NCBI GenBank assembly: GCA_018673255.1
Contig: JABHDC010000077.1
Span: 1 to 64,000 of the forward strand
DNA length: 64,000 bases
Direction of reading: 5' to 3'
Origin: Gemmatimonadota bacterium
GTDB lineage: Bacteria > Latescibacterota > UBA2968 > UBA8231
The number at the start of each line of letters is the position of its first letter. The first letter of the stretch is position 1. This document shows, one piece after another, positions 42,777 through 52,007 of the stretch. The translations under genes were made by a program, and so were the position numbers. The notes below the pieces were generated by a model. It was given only the letters and a program-made list of their open reading frames with translations, did not search any database and was not told where the DNA came from.

Positions 42777-44687
42777 ATGACGACGACACAGAACGACCTG
42801 TTTGCCCAGAAGAAGAGCAGCAATGGCAATGGGGCCAGCGACAGCGGCAAGCCCAAGAAGGCGGCCGCTCGCGCCTCAAAGAATGCCAAGGCGGAGGTCT
42901 ATGATGAGAGCAAGATCAAGACGCTCAGCTCTCTGGAACACATCCGCCTGCGGACCGGGATGTATATCGGTCGCCTGGGGGACGGGACCGATCCGGATGA
43001 TGGGATCTATGTCCTGCTCAAAGAGGTGATCGACAACGCCGTAGATGAGTTCATCACCGGCCATGGTCGAAAAGTCCAGGTCCTGATCGAAGACAACATC
43101 GTGCGGATTCGGGACTTTGGCAGTGGAATCCCCCTTGGCAAGCTGGTCGAGTGTGTCTCCGTCATCAATACGGGTGCCAAGTACAACGATGAGATCTATC
43201 AGTTCTCCGTCGGACTCAATGGCGTGGGTACCAAGGCCGTCAACGCCTTATCTGACCACTTCCGGGTCGTGGCCTATCGCAATGGCAACTTTGCTGAGGC
43301 GATCTTCGAGCGCGGTGATCTGAAGAAGGAGACCAAGAAGGGCAAGGCCGCCAAAGAACCGGATGGCACGCTCGTCGAATTCCATCCGGATCCGGAGATC
43401 TTCAGCGAATTCGACTACAACCTCGAATTCGTGCAACGCCGCCTCTGGAACTACGCCTGTCTGAACAGTGGCCTGGTGCTGGAACTCAATGGCCAGAAAT
43501 ACGAGTCGAAGAATGGCTTGCTGGATCTGCTGCAGCGCGAGGTTGGCACTGACTCAGACGCCGTGACGTACGATCCGGCGCACTTCCGTTCGGATCGACT
43601 TGAGTTCGCCTTCACCCACGTAAATGGCTACGGCGAGACGTATTGGTCTTTTGTGAATGGCCAATACACATCTGACGGCGGCACGCACCAGTCAGCCTTC
43701 CGCGAGGGCATACTGAAGGGCGTCAATGAGTTCTTCCGCAAGAGCTACAATGGGGTCGACGTGCGCGATGGGATCGCCGGCGCCGTGGCCGTGAAGCTCA
43801 AAGACCCGGTGTTCGAGTCGCAGACGAAGAACAAGCTTGGCAACACCGATGTACGTGGCTGGATCGTCAATGACGTGAAGGAGGCCGTCGTCGATTTCCT
43901 TCACAAGAACAAGATCGCCGCCGACAGTCTCGAGCAGCGTATCATGAACAACGAGAAGCTGCGCAAAGACCTGAATGCGGTGAAGAAGGAAGCCAAGGAG
44001 AACGCACGGAAGATCTCGATCAAGAATCCGAATCTCCGTGACTGCAAGTATCATCTCGGCGATCGTAAACGTGGTGATGAGTCGACGGTCTTCATCACCG
44101 AGGGGCAGTCGGCGGCAGGCTCGATCGTCTCATCCCGCGATCCGAATACGCAGGCCATCTTCGTCATGACCGGGAAGCCGCAGAATGCCTTCGGTCGCGG
44201 CAAGGCCGAGGTCTATAAGAACGAGCTGCTCTTCAATCTGATGATGGCCCTCGGCGTCGAAGATGGGATCGACGGTCTGCGCTACAACAAGGTGGTCCTG
44301 GCGACGGATGCCGACGTGGATGGATTCCACATCCGCAATCTGCTGCTCACCTTCTTCCTGACGTATTTCGAGGACCTGGTCGTCGCCGGTCACGTGTATA
44401 TCCTGGAAACGCCCCTGTTCCGGGTGCGGAACAAGAAGGATACCGTCTACTGCTACTCCGAAAAGGAGCGGGACCGGGCCCTCAAGAAGGTGAAGGCTCC
44501 CGAGGTGACGCGTTTCAAGGGACTGGGCGAGATCTCGCCGAAGGAATTTGGCGCCTTTATCGGTGACGAGATCAAGTTGGTGAAGGTGACGATCGATAAG
44601 ATGTCGGCCGTCTCGCAGACGATCGAATTCTACATGGGAAAGAACACGCCTGAGCGGCGTGACTATATCATGGAGCATCTTGTCTGA
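42777..44687 (+). CDS. parE: DNA topoisomerase IV / gyrase subunit B-type ATPase (ParE-like)
   Basis: 636 aa, the compact ParE length. A Lys/Ala-rich N-terminal extension (about 1-45) precedes the GHKL ATPase: RLRTGMYIGRLGDG, LKEVIDNAVDEF, IRDFGSGIPLGK, GLNGVGTKAVNALSDHF. Then a transducer domain, a TOPRIM domain (VFITEGQSAAGSI, ATDADVDGFHI) and the GyrB C-terminal segment with RFKGLGEIS. The one-base overlap with parC and the sequence style (VGLNGVGTKAVNAL) are like Bacteroidetes topoisomerase IV. Together they would decatenate daughter chromosomes. A gyrase pair is not in the window, so function as gyrase is not excluded. Confidence 0.93.
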   Translation: MTTTQNDLFAQKKSSNGNGASDSGKPKKAAARASKNAKAEVYDESKIKTLSSLEHIRLRTGMYIGRLGDGTDPDDGIYVLLKEVIDNAVDEFITGHGRKVQVLIEDNIVRIRDFGSGIPLGKLVECVSVINTGAKYNDEIYQFSVGLNGVGTKAVNALSDHFRVVAYRNGNFAEAIFERGDLKKETKKGKAAKEPDGTLVEFHPDPEIFSEFDYNLEFVQRRLWNYACLNSGLVLELNGQKYESKNGLLDLLQREVGTDSDAVTYDPAHFRSDRLEFAFTHVNGYGETYWSFVNGQYTSDGGTHQSAFREGILKGVNEFFRKSYNGVDVRDGIAGAVAVKLKDPVFESQTKNKLGNTDVRGWIVNDVKEAVVDFLHKNKIAADSLEQRIMNNEKLRKDLNAVKKEAKENARKISIKNPNLRDCKYHLGDRKRGDESTVFITEGQSAAGSIVSSRDPNTQAIFVMTGKPQNAFGRGKAEVYKNELLFNLMMALGVEDGIDGLRYNKVVLATDADVDGFHIRNLLLTFFLTYFEDLVVAGHVYILETPLFRVRNKKDTVYCYSEKERDRALKKVKAPEVTRFKGLGEISPKEFGAFIGDEIKLVKVTIDKMSAVSQTIEFYMGKNTPERRDYIMEHLV

Positions 44688-46576
44688 TGGCGTATATCAA
44701 AGACATCTACGACAAGAATTGGGTCGAGTATTCGTCGTATGCGATCAAGGAACGGGCGATCCCGCATCTGGACGACGGACTGAAACCGGTCCAGCGACGG
44801 ATTCTGCACACGCTGCACGACCTTGACGACGAGCGTTTCCACAAGGTGGCCAACGTCGTCGGGTCATGTATGAAGTATCACCCCCACGGTGACGCCTCGA
44901 TCTACTCCGCCCTGGTCGTGCTGGCGAACAAGGATCTTGCCATCGACAAACAGGGCAACTTCGGCAACATCTATACGGGGGACATGGCCTCGGCAGCGCG
45001 TTATATCGAGTGCCGTCTCACCGGGTTGGCTCGCGAGGTGATCTTCGACAAGCGGATCACCGAATACGTCGATTCCTACGACGGCCGCAACAAGGAACCT
45101 GTCGTGCTGCCCGTGCGCATTCCGTTGTTGCTGGCTCAGGGCGCTGAGGGCATCGCCGTGGCCATGGCGACGAAGATCCTGCCGCACAACCTGATCGAGT
45201 TGCTTGAGGCGCAGGTCGCCTACATGAAGGATGAGCCCTTCCAGGTGTTCCCTGATTTTCCCACCGGGGGCGTGGTGGATGTGTCGAACTACGAGGACGG
45301 CAATGGCAAGGTCCTGGTGCGAGCCAAGCTCGAACCGAGTGCCGATGACAAGCGGATCATCATCACTGAGATCCCCTTCGGAACGACGACGGAAGCATTG
45401 ATCAGCTCGATCGAGGATGCGGCCCGCAAGAACAAGGTGAAGGTCGCTTCGATCCAGGACTTCACGGCGGAGAATGTGGAGGTCGAGGTCAAACTGCCCC
45501 GCGGCGTCTACGCTGCCGATGTGGTCGACACACTGTTCGCTTTCACCGACTGCGAGATGTCGTTGTCGTTGAATCTGCTCGTCATCGACGGCGAAACACC
45601 CCGGATCATGTCGGTGACGGAGGTGCTCCAGCACAATGTCGATCGCCTCGTCGACATCCTGAAGGCGCAACTGCGTATCGAGGAAGGCGATCTAAACGAT
45701 CGACTTCACGCCAAGACGCTGGAACAGATCTTCATCGAGAACCGGATCTACAAGGCGATTGAAGAAGAAAAGACGTCGGAGGGTGTGATTCAGGCCGTCC
45801 TCGATGGACTGGATGAGCACAAGGCGAAGATCCAACGTGATGTCACACGCGAAGATGTCGACACGTTGCTGCGGATTCCCATCCGCCGGATCTCCCTGTA
45901 CGACATCGAACGCGCCAAGAAAGAGATGCGAGACATCAAGGCGCGTCTGAAGCAGATCGGGCACGATCTGAAGGAAATCGTCGCTTTCACGATTGCCTAC
46001 ATCGAGGCCTTGATCGAGCAGAATCGCGATGGATTCCCGCGACGCACACAGATCACATCCTTTGAGAAAGTGGATGTACGCGAGGCGGCCAAGCGCGATC
46101 TCAAGCTCGACTACGACAGAGCGACCGGTTATCTCGGATACCAGGTCGAGGGCACTCACATGGCGGACGTGTCCCTCTACGATCGTATCCTCGTGGTTCG
46201 CAAAGATGCCACCTACTCTGTCATTGACGCACCGGACAAACTCTTTGTCGGCAAAGGCATGATCCACTGTGGCTTCCCTGACAAGGAACTGATCTTCAAT
46301 GTTGTCTACCAGGACAAGTCAGGCGCCACGTGCCTGAAGCGATGCTGCGTCGACAAATACATCATGAATCGTGGCTACGATCTGGTTCCTGACGGCGGCA
46401 GATTGCTGAAGATGAGCATGGATTCGGAGCAGACCATCGAACTGGAATACAAACCCGCGCCGCGCCTGCGGGTCCTGGAGGAAAGCTTCGTCGTGGCTGA
46501 CTATCCGGTACGCGGTCTGCGGGCCGGTGGCATCCGGCTGTCGAAGAAGGAAGTGAAAACGGTCAAGTTGACCTGA
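44687..46576 (+). CDS. parC: DNA topoisomerase IV / gyrase subunit A-type (ParC-like)
   Basis: 629 aa. Winged-helix/DNA-gate region: YAIKERAIPHLDDGLKPVQRRI, the quinolone-contact helix KYHPHGDASIYSALVVLANK, and SAARYIECRLT with the DNA-cleaving tyrosine. The C-terminal region has only part of the usual propeller (SLYDRILVVRKDATYSVIDAP and VGKG), so it is shorter than GyrA. The two usual quinolone-bridging residues are both different here (see findings). The start ATG overlaps the parE TGA, so the two subunits are translated together. Confidence 0.92.
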   Translation: MAYIKDIYDKNWVEYSSYAIKERAIPHLDDGLKPVQRRILHTLHDLDDERFHKVANVVGSCMKYHPHGDASIYSALVVLANKDLAIDKQGNFGNIYTGDMASAARYIECRLTGLAREVIFDKRITEYVDSYDGRNKEPVVLPVRIPLLLAQGAEGIAVAMATKILPHNLIELLEAQVAYMKDEPFQVFPDFPTGGVVDVSNYEDGNGKVLVRAKLEPSADDKRIIITEIPFGTTTEALISSIEDAARKNKVKVASIQDFTAENVEVEVKLPRGVYAADVVDTLFAFTDCEMSLSLNLLVIDGETPRIMSVTEVLQHNVDRLVDILKAQLRIEEGDLNDRLHAKTLEQIFIENRIYKAIEEEKTSEGVIQAVLDGLDEHKAKIQRDVTREDVDTLLRIPIRRISLYDIERAKKEMRDIKARLKQIGHDLKEIVAFTIAYIEALIEQNRDGFPRRTQITSFEKVDVREAAKRDLKLDYDRATGYLGYQVEGTHMADVSLYDRILVVRKDATYSVIDAPDKLFVGKGMIHCGFPDKELIFNVVYQDKSGATCLKRCCVDKYIMNRGYDLVPDGGRLLKMSMDSEQTIELEYKPAPRLRVLEESFVVADYPVRGLRAGGIRLSKKEVKTVKLT

Positions 46577-46628
46577 AGACCGCGATTCGCGGTCAGCACA
46601 TCAATGGTTCCACCGACTGGTACCTTCC

Positions 46629-46661
46629 GGGGCCGGTGACCGTCTGGCGGTCGCCGGCCCC
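46629..46661 (+). terminator. GC-rich hairpin after parC
   Basis: GGGGCCGG and CCGGCCCC flank a partly complementary centre (TGACCGTCTGGCGGTCG). There is no U-tract. A smaller dyad GACCGCG-ATT-CGCGGTC lies at 46578-46594, straight after the parC stop. Confidence 0.5.
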
Positions 46662-46719
46662 GATGCTTATCTACTGAAACGACTCGAGTACCCCCATCTA
46701 TCAAGACTGAGTGTCTTCC

Positions 46720-48528
46720 ATGAATTGGGATCTATCCAGCTACTTCCCGGCTCCTGACCATCCGGATGTCGAACGCTTCCGAGGTTCACTGGAATCCGAT
46801 CTTGCCGCGCTGATGCAGCAGGCGGCCGATCTGGAGCCTTTGTCTGAAACGAATCTGGATGCCTGGGAGGCGGCCCTGCTCTCTTCCGAAGAGATCCTGC
46901 GGCGACTGTCTCATCTGGGCAGCTACCTGGGATGTCTCACCGCTGCGGATGCGGCCAACGAGTCTTACCGCAAGGCGGAGGCCACATTCGCGCTACTGGA
47001 CGCGGAGAGCGAGAAGCTGGGCGTCGAATTTCAGCGCGGTCTGAAGGGTGTCGACGACAGGCATGTTGACATGCTGCTGGCCCGAGCGTCGTTGGATGGC
47101 TGTGCGCACTACATCGATCAGCTGCGCGAGGCGGCCGAAAAGACGATGAGTCTCCCCGAAGAGCGTCTGGCAGCAGATCTGGGTGTCGACGGGCTGCACG
47201 CGTGGGGCCGACTCTACGACAATCTGGCGGGCAAGCTCCAGTTTGATATGGCCTGGCCTGATGGACGCTCGCAACGTCTGCCCATGGCGCAGCGCCGGTC
47301 GTTGTTGTCGAATCCGGATCGTGCCGTGCGTCGTGCCGCCTTCGATGGCGGCAATGCCGCATGGGAGGGTGTGAGCGATGTCACCGGCGCGGCGATCAAT
47401 GCCATTGCGGGCACGCGTCTGTCACTGAATGGGCATCGACGTATAGATCATTTCCTCGATGTGGCACTGCATCAGGCGAAGATCAGCCGTGCGTCATTGG
47501 AGGCGATGTTCGATGCGATTCACGAGCGGCGAGAAGTGGCGCAGCGCATTCTGCAGATCAAGGCGAAGGCACAGGGGACGTCAGGGGTTGCCTGGTACGA
47601 CCTCGAAGCGCCATTGCCGATCGCTGGCCAGGAAGGCGAGTCTCTGAGTTGGGAGCAGGGCAAGACGCAGGTACGCGATGCCTTTGCCAAGTCCTATCCG
47701 GACCTGGCTCGCTTCACCGAATCGGCATATGAGCGGCAGTGGATCGAGTGGGAGCCCCGTCCTGGGAAGCGCCCGGGTGCGTTCTGTACCGGCTCGCTGC
47801 TGACGATGGAGCCGAGGGTCTACATGAGTTTCAATGGGTCGGGAGGTGACGTGCGCACCCTGGCACACGAACTGGGACATGCCTTCCACCACCATGTGCT
47901 GCAGAAGATGCGACCCTTTGCCCACCTGTATCCGATGACACTGGCCGAGTCGGCGTCGACCTTTGCGGAGATGATTCTGACGGAGGGCCAACTCAGCAAT
48001 CCAGATCTGAACGATGCCCAGAAACTGGCAATTCTGGATACGGAAACGTCCAATGGCGCCGTGTTTCTCACCGATCTGCCTGTGCGCTTTCAGTTCGAGA
48101 AGGCCTTCCACGAAGAGCGCGCGCAGGGAGAGGTTGAGGTCAGCCGCTTGAAGGAGTTGATGGCCGAGACCCAACGTGGCCTCTTTGGCGAGACCCTCGA
48201 GGAGGGAGGCGAGGACCCGTTCTTCTGGGCCTCGAAACTTCACTTCTACATTACGGGCGTCACCTTCTACAACTTCCCTTACACCTTCGGATTCCTGCTC
48301 AGTCGTGGCCTGTTCGCTCGCTTCAAGGAAGAAGGTGCTGCCTTCCTGCCGCGATACGAGGACTTCCTGCGTCGTACGGGACAGGACATGGCCGAGGGAG
48401 TTGCGCGCGATTCCATCGGTGTGGATCTGACAACACCTGACTTCTGGAAGGGTGCCATCGACACGTTGCTGGAGCCCGTCGCACAACTCGAAGAGTTGAT
48501 CGATCGCAATCCGGGAGGTGAGGTATGA
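46720..48528 (+). CDS. pepF: Oligoendopeptidase F-like M3 metallopeptidase
   Basis: 602 aa from the ATG at 46720; a GTG nine bases upstream (46711) is also in frame. M3B peptidase: helical N-terminal region, then the zinc motif LAHELGHAFHHH (HExxH) with the downstream glutamate in LAESASTFAEM, and YITGVTFYNFPYTFGFLLS near the end with substrate-binding Tyr residues. It cleaves short cytosolic peptides. Length and motifs match PepF fully. The following lipoprotein gene overlaps its stop by ATGA. Confidence 0.94.
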   Translation: MNWDLSSYFPAPDHPDVERFRGSLESDLAALMQQAADLEPLSETNLDAWEAALLSSEEILRRLSHLGSYLGCLTAADAANESYRKAEATFALLDAESEKLGVEFQRGLKGVDDRHVDMLLARASLDGCAHYIDQLREAAEKTMSLPEERLAADLGVDGLHAWGRLYDNLAGKLQFDMAWPDGRSQRLPMAQRRSLLSNPDRAVRRAAFDGGNAAWEGVSDVTGAAINAIAGTRLSLNGHRRIDHFLDVALHQAKISRASLEAMFDAIHERREVAQRILQIKAKAQGTSGVAWYDLEAPLPIAGQEGESLSWEQGKTQVRDAFAKSYPDLARFTESAYERQWIEWEPRPGKRPGAFCTGSLLTMEPRVYMSFNGSGGDVRTLAHELGHAFHHHVLQKMRPFAHLYPMTLAESASTFAEMILTEGQLSNPDLNDAQKLAILDTETSNGAVFLTDLPVRFQFEKAFHEERAQGEVEVSRLKELMAETQRGLFGETLEEGGEDPFFWASKLHFYITGVTFYNFPYTFGFLLSRGLFARFKEEGAAFLPRYEDFLRRTGQDMAEGVARDSIGVDLTTPDFWKGAIDTLLEPVAQLEELIDRNPGGEV

Positions 48529-49379
48529 GCCGCATTCACAGAGTCCGATCACTGGCCCTGCTGGGCTTCGCGGTCCTTGCTCTCGCATGCCAGCCTCCTG
48601 CGCCGGTGGTTGCCCCAAGCCAGCCAGACGCAGCACCGGTTCAGACTCAGGCACTCGCCGGTACGGCACCTGTCGTGGTGGGCAATCCGCCGCGACCCGA
48701 TTTCGACCTGGCTGGCTCCGATCAGCGGGCCATCGAGATTGCTGACCGGGTCATGGCTCGACTCGGGGGGCGAAATGCCTGGGAACAGACGCGTTACCTG
48801 ACCTGGCGCTTCTTCGGCAAGCGCCGCCATGTCTGGGACAAGTGGACGGGCGATCTGCGATTCGAGCAGGCTGACCTGACGGTTCTCATGAATCTTCATG
48901 AGATGAAGGGGCAGGCATGGCGCAGTGGTCGGGCCGTCGAGAATCCGGACAGTCTGGCGGCTCATCTCGACGGCGCCTACCGTGCCTGGATCAACGATTC
49001 GTACTGGCTGGTCATGCCCTACAAGCTGAAGGACTCCGGTGTCACGCTTACCTACGTCGGTGAGGAGATGACGGAGGAAGGCCTGCCCGCTCACGTATTG
49101 GAGTTGAGATTCAAGGATGTGGGTGTAACGCCGCAGAATCGATATCGCGTCTGGGTCGATATCCATGAGTTGCTGGTGCGGCAATGGGCGTTCTATCGAG
49201 AGGCGGGAGACAGTGACCCGCGTTTCGTGCTGCCCTGGCAGGGCTGGACTGAGTATGGGCGGATCTGGCTCGCCCACGACTTCGGGCGTTCCCGGCATTC
49301 GGAAATCGGTGTTTTCGATCAGTTGCCGGCTGGTGTTTTCACGGATCCGGCATCAACGAACATCGTCACAGGGCCGTAG
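48525..49379 (+). CDS. Lipoprotein of unknown function
   Basis: 284 aa. The N-terminus is a lipoprotein signal: basic start, hydrophobic core, and the lipobox LALAC with the acylated Cys at about residue 22. A Pro/Ala-rich linker follows (about 23-60), then a soluble domain with conserved-looking aromatic strands (YLTWRFFGKRRHVWDKWTGD, DSYWLVMPYKLKD, RYRVWVDIHE). It resembles the DUF6503-like group of outer-membrane-associated beta-sandwich lipoproteins by memory only. A strong GGGAGGTGAGGT ribosome site lies in the end of pepF. ATGA overlap suggests co-translation with the peptidase. Confidence 0.8.
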   Translation: MSRIHRVRSLALLGFAVLALACQPPAPVVAPSQPDAAPVQTQALAGTAPVVVGNPPRPDFDLAGSDQRAIEIADRVMARLGGRNAWEQTRYLTWRFFGKRRHVWDKWTGDLRFEQADLTVLMNLHEMKGQAWRSGRAVENPDSLAAHLDGAYRAWINDSYWLVMPYKLKDSGVTLTYVGEEMTEEGLPAHVLELRFKDVGVTPQNRYRVWVDIHELLVRQWAFYREAGDSDPRFVLPWQGWTEYGRIWLAHDFGRSRHSEIGVFDQLPAGVFTDPASTNIVTGP

Positions 49380-49406
49380 CCGCCTCGAGCGTATCAGAAA
49401 TCTGGC

Positions 49407-49429
49407 GATCCAGGGCGGATCTTTTTTTT
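49407..49429 (+). terminator. Intrinsic terminator after the lipoprotein gene
   Basis: GATCC-AGGGC-GGATC is a small stem directly followed by eight T residues. It lies only nine bases before the start of the next gene. Confidence 0.75.
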
Positions 49430-49437
49430 CGAGGTGA

Positions 49438-50406
49438 GTGAAGTTGGTGGGGTGGGGTGCCGATGAAGAGAGAGAAGGACTTCCTCTTTCCCTGGCAATC
49501 GGCAGCAACAGACTCGTGCAGATCTCTTCTTTCGCCCCCCTTGCGCCTCTGTCGCCATCTCACCGAGTGGGTAATCCCGCCGGCTCCGAGAATGGGCATG
49601 ACCACGCCCAGGACGAGTCCGTAGCGCGGGCAGGGGCAGCGATCTCTGTCTCACAGGCTGTAGGACCTGCGCTCCCGCCGGCATCACTGTTGCCCCCGGT
49701 GAACGGGCCGGCACTGGCCGGTGGTTCAGGGACGTCGACGGATGCAGCTGCTGCGGAGGTGACGCAGTCGTTGCCAGGTGCGCCGTCATCGGAGTCGCCC
49801 GAGAAGGAGGGTGGTCTGGGTGTCGAAGAAGAGCTGACGGGGGAGGAAAAGAAGCAGGTAGACGAACTCAAGTCGCGAGACCGTGAGGTGCGCCAGCACG
49901 AGCAGGCCCACATGGCGGCAGCAGGTTCTTACGCCAATGGTGGGCCGAGCTACGAATACACGCAGGGTCCGGATGGCAAGCGCTATGCTACCGGAGGAGA
50001 GGTCAGCATAGACACCTCCAAGGAGGGCGAACCGGAGGCGACCATTCGCAAGGCGCAGCAGATTTACCGTGCGGCTCTGGCGCCGGCCGAACCTTCCTCA
50101 CAGGATCGATCCGTCGCCTCCAAAGCGAAGCAGATGGAGTCCGAGGCACGTGCCGAGATGTCGAAGCAGAAGCAGGAAGAGACTGCCGGCACGCAGGAAG
50201 GTGATCCTACCGAATCTGCAGCAGGAACTGCGGCTGAGGGAAATGGCGCAGTGGGTGAGGCACCCACAGCTGGTTCCGGGCGTGTCGCGCTTCCAGGTGC
50301 GGGCGCCGCAGCGGATGAGTCGGATAAAGCCGGTGGTATGTCTGCCTCGATCGGCGCAGCATCGGCGGGTGACACGGCAGCCAATCTGCTGAATCTGCTC
50401 GCCTGA
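49438..50406 (+). CDS. SprA-related / CJM1_0395-type putative metalloprotease
   Basis: 322 aa, GTG start. The conserved core is at about 135-200: REVRQHEQAHMAAAGSYANG with an HExxH motif, then SYEYTQGPDGKRYATGGEV and a helix RKAQQIYRAALAP. This is the family's hallmark (PF12118, SprA-related). The first about 120 and last about 110 residues are low-complexity, rich in Ala, Ser, Glu and Gly, and no signal peptide is visible. Activity has not been established for the family as far as I know. It follows a terminator, so it probably has its own promoter or depends on read-through. Confidence 0.78.
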   Translation: MKLVGWGADEEREGLPLSLAIGSNRLVQISSFAPLAPLSPSHRVGNPAGSENGHDHAQDESVARAGAAISVSQAVGPALPPASLLPPVNGPALAGGSGTSTDAAAAEVTQSLPGAPSSESPEKEGGLGVEEELTGEEKKQVDELKSRDREVRQHEQAHMAAAGSYANGGPSYEYTQGPDGKRYATGGEVSIDTSKEGEPEATIRKAQQIYRAALAPAEPSSQDRSVASKAKQMESEARAEMSKQKQEETAGTQEGDPTESAAGTAAEGNGAVGEAPTAGSGRVALPGAGAAADESDKAGGMSASIGAASAGDTAANLLNLLA

Positions 50407-50459
50407 ATCATCTCGACCTGAGCCACCTTGAACAGGTTGGCGATGGTCGATGAGATGAT
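50407..50459 (+). terminator. Long hairpin after the putative metalloprotease gene
   Basis: ATCATCTC-GACC pairs with GGTCGA-TGAGATGAT, and an inner CCACCT/AGGTTGG stem continues it. There is no U-tract, so it may be a structural element rather than a terminator. Confidence 0.4.
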
Positions 50460-50498
50460 CCCTGGTGTGTCGCCTCTCGGTGACCCATCATACACCCT

Positions 50499-51863
50499 AT
50501 GACAATCATCCGCCTACACAGACACGTGGCGTATCTGCGCGCGCTCGTTGTCGGCCTCAGCTTGCTGGGGATCATCGCCGCCAGTTCGATCACAGCCAAC
50601 GCTCAGGCATCCAACGTTCAGGCCATCGCCGCGGATGCACCGGTGGGGCAGGTGATCTCATCGATCGAGATCGTCGGCGCGCGCGTCACACGCGATTTCG
50701 TGATCCGTCGCGAGTTGGCGACCCGCATCGGCCAGGCCTTTGACCCGCAGAAGCTGGCAGCTGATCTGCAACGTCTCGACAATCTCGACATCTTCAGCAG
50801 TGTGCAGGTCGATCGGCAGCCACAACCCGACGGCACTCTGCATCTGGTTCTGCGCGTGCGCGAGCTGCCACCAGTCGTGCCCTACATCACCTACGACATC
50901 AACGATCAGAATGGCTGGTCCTTCGGGCCGGCGATCAAGTCGGTGAACTTCCTCGGCCGGGACGTCTTCGTCGCCGGGTTCGCCCTGTTCGGTGGGCGTG
51001 ACTCTTTTCTCATCGACCTGAATCAGCCCTGGTGGCGGGGGAATCACGTATCTCTCGGTCTGATCGCTTCGCGCGATGTTCGTGACAATGATCTGGATGG
51101 GTTCATGGAAACGGCGTCGGAGTTCACGCCGCGTCTGGGTACTTGGATCGGCGCCCATGGTCGGGCCGCGGTGATGGTGTCCTACATGCGTTTCCAGGCC
51201 GATCGCCAGCAGGTGTTGCTCTCCTCCCGCGGCGACGATGAGCTCCTTCGCCTGGGGGGCAGTATCGGATACGATTCGCGCGATGCCTGGGGGAATCCGC
51301 ACCACGGTTGGCTGAATGAACTGGAGCTCTGGAAGACCGGCGGCCCGCTGCCGGGGGATGGTGACTTCTGGACGCTTCACGCAGACATGCGGCGATTCCA
51401 ACCCGTTGGCGATCACACCCTCGTACTGGCGGCACTCACGAGTCTGCAATCTGGAGACGTGGGCGACGAGATTCCCGTCTACATGGACTATCACCTCGGT
51501 GGGGCCAATTCACTGCGTGGTTACATGGTGGATGAACTGGGTCCGGAATTGTTCGGCACCCACCAGTTGCTGTCGACGATTGAGTATCGTCTGCCCCTGG
51601 TGAGGCCCCGGGAGATCACGCTGTTCGGTCTGGCAGCGGATATTGGATTGGGAGGCACTCTGTTCGCCGATGGCGGACTGGCGTGGACGCAGCGCAGTCA
51701 ACTCGATCTGGATCGAGCTCGTTTCGGCGTGGGTGCCGGGCTCCGGATTCTGGTGCCCGCCGTGGACATGACCCGTATCGAGGTGGGCTTTGGCGAGGAT
51801 GGCTGGCGTTTCTACGTCGCCTCATACTCGAAGATGCGGGCCCAGCGCCTTCGGTTGCGGTAG
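50499..51863 (+). CDS. Omp85-superfamily outer-membrane protein with one POTRA domain
   Basis: 454 aa. Signal peptide (about 1-36, core VGLSLLGIIAASSITANAQA), one POTRA-like domain (about 50-125: ISSIEIVGARVTRDFVIRREL, DIFSSVQVDRQPQ) and a C-terminal beta-barrel of about 320 residues ending in an aromatic/positive pattern. The family's barrel-lumen motif appears as GGANSLRGY (the VRGF/Y element). It is too small for BamA and lacks several POTRA domains; a TamA-like, patatin-free or FhaC-type transporter is possible. No partner gene is beside it. It proves a diderm envelope. Confidence 0.83.
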   Translation: MTIIRLHRHVAYLRALVVGLSLLGIIAASSITANAQASNVQAIAADAPVGQVISSIEIVGARVTRDFVIRRELATRIGQAFDPQKLAADLQRLDNLDIFSSVQVDRQPQPDGTLHLVLRVRELPPVVPYITYDINDQNGWSFGPAIKSVNFLGRDVFVAGFALFGGRDSFLIDLNQPWWRGNHVSLGLIASRDVRDNDLDGFMETASEFTPRLGTWIGAHGRAAVMVSYMRFQADRQQVLLSSRGDDELLRLGGSIGYDSRDAWGNPHHGWLNELELWKTGGPLPGDGDFWTLHADMRRFQPVGDHTLVLAALTSLQSGDVGDEIPVYMDYHLGGANSLRGYMVDELGPELFGTHQLLSTIEYRLPLVRPREITLFGLAADIGLGGTLFADGGLAWTQRSQLDLDRARFGVGAGLRILVPAVDMTRIEVGFGEDGWRFYVASYSKMRAQRLRLR

Positions 51864-51939
51864 GTGCATCGATCGAAGGCTGACACCGCCTGATCCCTGG
51901 CATGACCGCAACTGGATCGCGCGGCCCCCACAAAAAGAA

Positions 51940-51969
51940 GACGGCGCCGACTCGAAAGCCGACGCCGTC
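51940..51969 (-). terminator. Terminator of the sigma-factor gene
   Basis: Minus strand GACGGCG...CGCCGTC encloses partly paired GTCGGCTTTCGAGTCGG, followed by TTCTTTTTG. It lies 38 bp past the sigma-factor stop. Confidence 0.7.
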
Positions 51970-52007
51970 CTGTTGGATGTGCGATCCAGGTTGTACCCGA
52001 GATCCCG

